Source: Pagrus major (taxonomy: Eukaryota > Chordata > Actinopteri > Spariformes > Sparidae). Taken from it: a stretch of 64,000 nt of DNA. The position numbers and the translations under genes are program-made. Position 1 is the first letter of the stretch. Each line of letters starts with the position of its first letter. The stretch is from NCBI RefSeq assembly GCF_040436345.1, contig NC_133230.1, forward strand, positions 14,146,197 through 14,210,196, given 5' to 3'. The notes under the pieces were generated by a model. It searched no databases, was not told where the DNA came from, and was given only the letters and a program-made list of their open reading frames with translations. Below are positions 59,205 to 64,000 of the stretch, piece after piece.

Positions 59205-59400
59205 TGGGCACAAAAACCACTTGGTAAGGGTTTGGAAAAGATCATTTTTTGGCTTAAAACACCCACTTTCATCACCAGGCACCCAACTAGAAATGTCCCG
59301 ACCTCTCGTCAAAAACACCCACTTTATGTCACCACTAGGATTGGGCAGTAATACGATAATACAGTACTCCAGGGTATTTAAAATAGCTTTCATTACTGTC
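59205..59400 (+). repeat. repeat fragments
   Basis: gcacaaaaaccacttggtaa and gggtttggaaaagatcattt is a partial copy of the 37600/56855 family. It is followed from 59338 by ggattgggcagtaatacgat, which looks like the end of another fish repeat. Confidence 0.55.
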
Positions 59401-61894
59401 ACAAAAAACTCTGCTATGCAAAAGAGTGTTTGTCCAGCAGCACCACTGACTGTGTGATTGAAGATGCCGGAAAAGCGATGACAGAACTTTTTGTAAATAA
59501 TGTAATTTGTCAAAACGTCAAAACTCACACTCATGCATCACTTGACAGCCTCTCCTCAAAAGGGAGAATTTTCCGGCTTGTACTCTACGCTGATACAGGG
59601 GACTGTGACCTGTAGTTTCCCCAGTAAACACACCACCCTCTTCAGTTGTTGCAGTCTGACCGGCTGTAGGTGCGTGTATGGCATTAATTCACTAATGAAA
59701 ACTAAATTGTACGAAAAGACGTGCATCCGCTCAACACATCATGTGTTTCCAACTGGCATCTGTCACACAAAAAGATCGTAATCAATTATCAGAAATGCCA
59801 AATTTCTCAAATGTTATTTTTCTCTCAACACAAGCAGCCGTGATGGAACTCTGCCCACAAAGCAGTTTAAAATTAGCAACATTTCATATTTAATTCAGGA
59901 ATTATCTCATTAAAGTTAAGTCAACAAGATTACAAATCTGAGCGGACATCTGATGCCAGCGTTTGGCACTTTGGCACACAGTTTTCACTCATCGCTATGC
60001 ACATATTTGATCACTTCTAAAACATATTGAGATTTGATACCCGGCCCTAATGATGCAAGTGTTCAGCTGTTGCTGATATTCGCCGAAGACAGTGCTATTT
60101 AGCAAATCAATCATGAGACAAACTAAGACTGCATGAGAGACTTTTCTTCTAAAAAAAAATGCTTTGAAAAAGAATAAACCAGAAAGAAGAGATCATCCAC
60201 ACACATTTCCTCTTTCTCCTGAATTTAATCTGACTGAGCAGCGAGCTCGTCCTACAGGCTCCTGTCCAAAAACATCCGATCCTGCGGGCGATGTGCTTCT
60301 CTCCCTGTCTCTCTCTACCCTTCAAAGATATTCTAATTAGTACTTTTGTAAGCGTGTAACAAGGATCTGACTGTGTCGTCTTCCCCCCACTGATGGAGAT
60401 ACTCTTGTCGAGGTCCTCAGGCGCAGTCTCCTCACACATTCACACTTTCACACACACTTTCTCACATTTATTCTAATCTGGAGAGCAGACGATGGACTCA
60501 ATTGACAACCCGTGTAGATTCACCAGGTTTGTTCGCTTTCCCAGAGCAGTCTGGGTGAGAATCAGCAGTGCATGCAGCGTTACTGTAGGGAGGCGTTTCT
60601 GCAGCTTGTGCATGCGTCTTTGTCTCCGTATGCACATGCATGGAAATCATAGGGGACGCATGCAAATATGTGCGTGTGTGCCTGTGCATGCATGAGTGTG
60701 TGTTAGCTGATTGGAGAGAGAGATGACAGATGGAGGAAGCTGACCGGCTCTGTGAAAAATATGTGCCAATCCACACATTCATTGCTGAACTGCTTAGTTA
60801 TTTTGAGTGTCGCACTGATTTGTGATTCAGCTCCAAGCCACTGCTAACATACAAAAAGACTAACAGCTGCGCGGATGACTGAAATGTCATTTTGCCTAAA
60901 TCCTGCCAGTTTTGGTGCCAGTCCACCTCTTCAAATTCCCAAGAGCATCTGTTGGCACAGTTGGTTTGGGGATGAATGCACCCACACGTCCTTCCTGTCC
61001 CGTGCACATGCCGATTAACCGATTGTTATTAGCTTCACCTTTTTCGCTAAACGTCCTGGAAGCAGCCAAAAGAACAAAGGTCTCGTAGCTGCAGTGCAGA
61101 GTTGGTACAATCTCCACGGTCATCTGGCCCGGCTTACCCCGGCCTCTATCTCCAGGCTTTGTTTCTGGGTCACACAGTTGATTCTATTCACAAACAATTC
61201 ATTCTGCTCCACTTTGAGAGTCAGCCAAAGAGAAAGAGATCACTACAAGCCTGAGCGCCCACACAGAGCAAACTTCACTTTTGATTATGGACCCACTACT
61301 GGTTTCACTTTGAACCAGCTCGGGCTGTGAAACACAGCCTCTGGAGTCAGCACAGAAAAACGCCGTTTGGCTTCTCCCCTCGCCCCAGCTTGTTACAGGC
61401 ATTTTCTTTCAACTGGGTTTCTGCCATTGGTGCAATTTTATGGGAAGATAGGGAGAGATATCAGCCCAAAATAACTGAATATAAATAATTTCCCTTCCAC
61501 TGTTAACCCTATTTAATGTTCAGTTGAGAGAATCACTTGGCCAGTCTCAAACTTGACACTTTACAACTTGTCTTTTAAATAACAGAGCGAACATGAACGT
61601 CAGACTGCAACCGAGATACTCAGCTGATATGTATGGAATCATATTCAACAAATAATGACCAATGATATCCTCATAGAAATAAGCATGTCATTGGATTTAT
61701 TTTTTGTATTTAACAGAACATGAGTTTATAAAATACAACCAATTGTTTATTATTAAACCAGCGGCCTAACTTCTCACATGCTTTTATTTAAATAATTGTT
61801 CAAAGGTTAAAATGATCCTAGACCAAGACTAGAGAAAAGTCCAAAAAGTGAAAACAAGAACTTTGTCTTTCTTTTTCCACCACTGTCTCAAGAG

Positions 61895-62150
61895 TGTCTA
61901 AAGCTGAAACCATCAGTCGATTATTTTGATGAGCGATTATTTGCTCGAGTCATTTTTTAAGCAAAATTACCAACAACTCTCTTTGTTGCAGCTTATCCTT
62001 GTTGCGTTTTATCTTATAGTAATTCACTCAGTTCACTAGTTAATTGGACAGAACAAGACATTTTTAAGGCATCAACAAGGAGTCTGGAACAGTGTGACGG
62101 GCATGTTTCACTATTTTCTGGTGACTAAATGCTTAATTAAGTAATGAAAT
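61895..62150 (+). repeat. interspersed repeat, 'aaccatcagtcgattatttt' type
   Basis: The order gctgaaaccatcagtcgatt, attttgatgagcgatta, cagcttatccttgttgcg, acaagacatttttaagg, ttcactattttctggtgact follows a common teleost repeat (ctgcaactaacgattattttcat... ), as far as I recall it. No coding content. Confidence 0.5.
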
Positions 62151-63272
62151 GGAGTGCAGATTCATCAGTAATGACAGTAATCGCACTGGAACTTGAAACT
62201 ACCAGAGAGAGAAAGAATTTCAGATGAAAGACTTTAGTTTTTAATCATTTCATAATTTATTATGTGAGTCAAAAAGTCTGCTTTATGCTCTGCATGCTCC
62301 AGCCATTTTCAGAGTCTAAACCATGTTCACGCTGGCAAAATGACATCTACAGATGGCAGCGTGCAGACTAAGATACTGTAGATGATGTGGAGTATTGAAA
62401 TTATATTATCAGGATTCTGCTCAACATTATGATCCAGCTGATTTTCTTATGGAAACTCCATATGCACCGTCTCCAGGGTGAGAGCTGATTGTGGGCATTA
62501 CGACTGAACATATGATCCAAATATAGTCAAAATCAATATCAAAGTGCAATATCTGAATCACAGGAGCTGCAACTTTATGATGAAGGTGAAATGTGTCACA
62601 ACATATTATTATAAGGAGGTCCTACAGAGATCTCCGGGCCGACAAATCATCTTCTCCAGACGTGAGAGAACCTACGTGTTTGGTGCAGACCCCAGCAAAA
62701 ACTACGTCATCATTTTTCTATTTTATTAAGTGAGAACGAAATGCCAAAACCATCATTAACACTAATTTGTGACTCATATCGCAATTGCATCTCTCAAAAA
62801 GTAATCGCTAACCCTTCCCTGCCGATATATAAAGGTTTATAAAACTTCCAGCTGTTTGGGCGAAAGCTAACGTAGCACAGAAAGTCCTGATAGCTGGTTA
62901 AGATGTGGTCTTGGTAACAGAGACGTTGAAAATGTGTCTGGATATAGTTTCATCTCCGTCTAATAATACAAGATTATAATGACTAAGCAGTATATTCTGA
63001 TTATACGCTCCACCACACACAAACACATACACAGTGTTCTTGTCGACTGGTGTTTTATAAAAATCGGACTGGTTGGTAATTGCTGCCTGTACAATAATTA
63101 AGAGCAACAGCGTTACGTAAGACTAATCCAATTCTTTTCTTAAGCTTCCTCTCAATAATAGGAATGCATTTAGCCGTGCAGGGATGGAGCTGCTCTTTAA
63201 CACTTCTGCGTGTGCCCCATTCATTTCCTTCCCCTCATCTCCCCTTTGTTTTACTGAATCTCATTGAGAGAG

Positions 63273-63293
63273 AAAAAAAAAAAAAAAAAAAAA
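63273..63293 (+). repeat. poly-A run in purine-rich tract
   Basis: Twenty-one A preceded by gagaga and followed by gggagaggggaagaaaggag. The purine bias returns at 63676-63735. Confidence 0.9.
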
Positions 63294-64000
63294 GGGAGAG
63301 GGGAAGAAAGGAGGCAGACATGCTCCCTCATCTATCTCTCTTCCCTCACCCATGCTCACACAGCGCATGTCAGGGAAAAGAGTATGTAATGGTGCTATTT
63401 ATAGTAACTGTTGCCGTTAAAAAAAAGCATTTTCTGTATCTCATAGCCCCCTATCCGCCCACCCGTCCTCCCTTAAAAGGATGGAGAGAAACACAACTGT
63501 CCTCCCTCTGCGTGCGCTGTTGCACCCGCTTCCCTAACCCCTCTCATCATCTTGTCATCGTTCAGTCCTTCTAGCCCTTTAGTCTGCTTGTACCATTGTT
63601 TAGATGCTTTTAGCAGAGGGATGTATAATTCATTTCAGCTCCAGAGTTGTTGCACAGCAGTCATGAATCGAGTCGGGGTGAGGAGGAGGGGAGGGGAGAG
63701 AGCGGGGCTGGGGAGGCGAGGAGAGAGGAATAAAGAGGCAGTGAGAGGGAGCAATGCTTCGTGCTACGCATCTCAAGTCGTCTTTGTTTAAAACATGGCC
63801 TGCTCATGTATATTCTGTCTGTGTGTTTGCAAATGGGGCATCTCAAGACCTGTGGGTCTCTGATCAGAGATCAAAACAGAAGCAGGTGTGCAGCTCTGCC
63901 ATGTTTGTGATGTGTCACTTTACACGATAATGCGCTGTGATCAGTCCGTCCGCCTTTAGACCAGTGAGTCAGTGTCATTCTGATGCTTTTCAACTCTGGA

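Larger units (their letters stand above)
46315..64000. other. 17.7 kb without a supported exon: intron of the 46-kb gene or intergenic
   Basis: No recognisable protein-coding exon or RNA gene on either strand. It contains CTG, CAG and TTC microsatellites, a palindromic element (51768-51978), repeat copies at 48420-49040, 54355-54620, 56855-57030, 59205-59400 and 61895-62150, a long pyrimidine tract (57890-58052) and an A21 run. If the exon at 46277-46314 is real, this is probably its first intron. Confidence 0.55.

Noticed and set aside
59121-59534. 137-codon minus-strand frame
   Set aside because: It overlaps repeat fragments at 59205-59400 and has no conserved motif.
63164-63574. 136-codon + strand frame
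   Set aside because: It is produced by an A21 run and purine-rich simple sequence.

Overview
The window is vertebrate nuclear DNA, almost certainly from a teleost fish. Three genes can be read, all on the + strand and all split by GT-AG introns. The rest is AT-rich intronic and intergenic DNA full of interspersed repeats of fish type. No bacterial-style operons, CRISPR arrays, tRNA or rRNA genes were found.

Layout. (1) 1-22235: the 3' part of angiopoietin-1 (angpt1), with its last three coding exons at 3076-3242, 17937-18067 and 22072-22235. They encode the end of the fibrinogen-like, Tie2-receptor-binding domain. The gene's 5' exons lie before the window. (2) 23374-24613: a 1.24-kb inverted-repeat (foldback) transposable element, then about 10 kb of gene-free DNA with several smaller repeats. 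(3) 34354-36746: abra (STARS, actin-binding Rho-activating protein), complete in two exons, 429 residues. Its intron holds a Penelope-like retroelement remnant flanked by a near-perfect 33-bp inverted repeat. (4) 39537-41459: a small secreted jacalin-fold lectin of the ZG16 type, complete in three coding exons, 164 residues, with a TATA box and probable non-coding 5' exons. (5) 46.1-46.8 kb: a GC- and CpG-rich stretch that looks like a promoter with a short first exon ending in a good splice donor. The gene it starts was not recognised, and no further convincing exon was found up to 64000.

The genes do not form a pathway. Angpt1 is a secreted vascular ligand, Abra a sarcomeric actin and SRF-pathway regulator, and the ZG16-like protein a secretory-granule or mucosal lectin. 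Their order matters because ANGPT1 and ABRA are also neighbours in human 8q23, so the block is old. The lectin gene is an addition relative to mammals, as far as I know the human map.

No clearly undescribed system was found. The most interesting items are the long foldback element, the Penelope remnant with its inverted repeats, the change at the sugar-binding aspartate position of the lectin, the TQG triplet in the Angpt1 receptor-binding loop, the unidentified CpG-rich promoter at 46 kb, and several repeat families that recur within the window. Repeat family names rest on visual comparison and memory, not on a database search.
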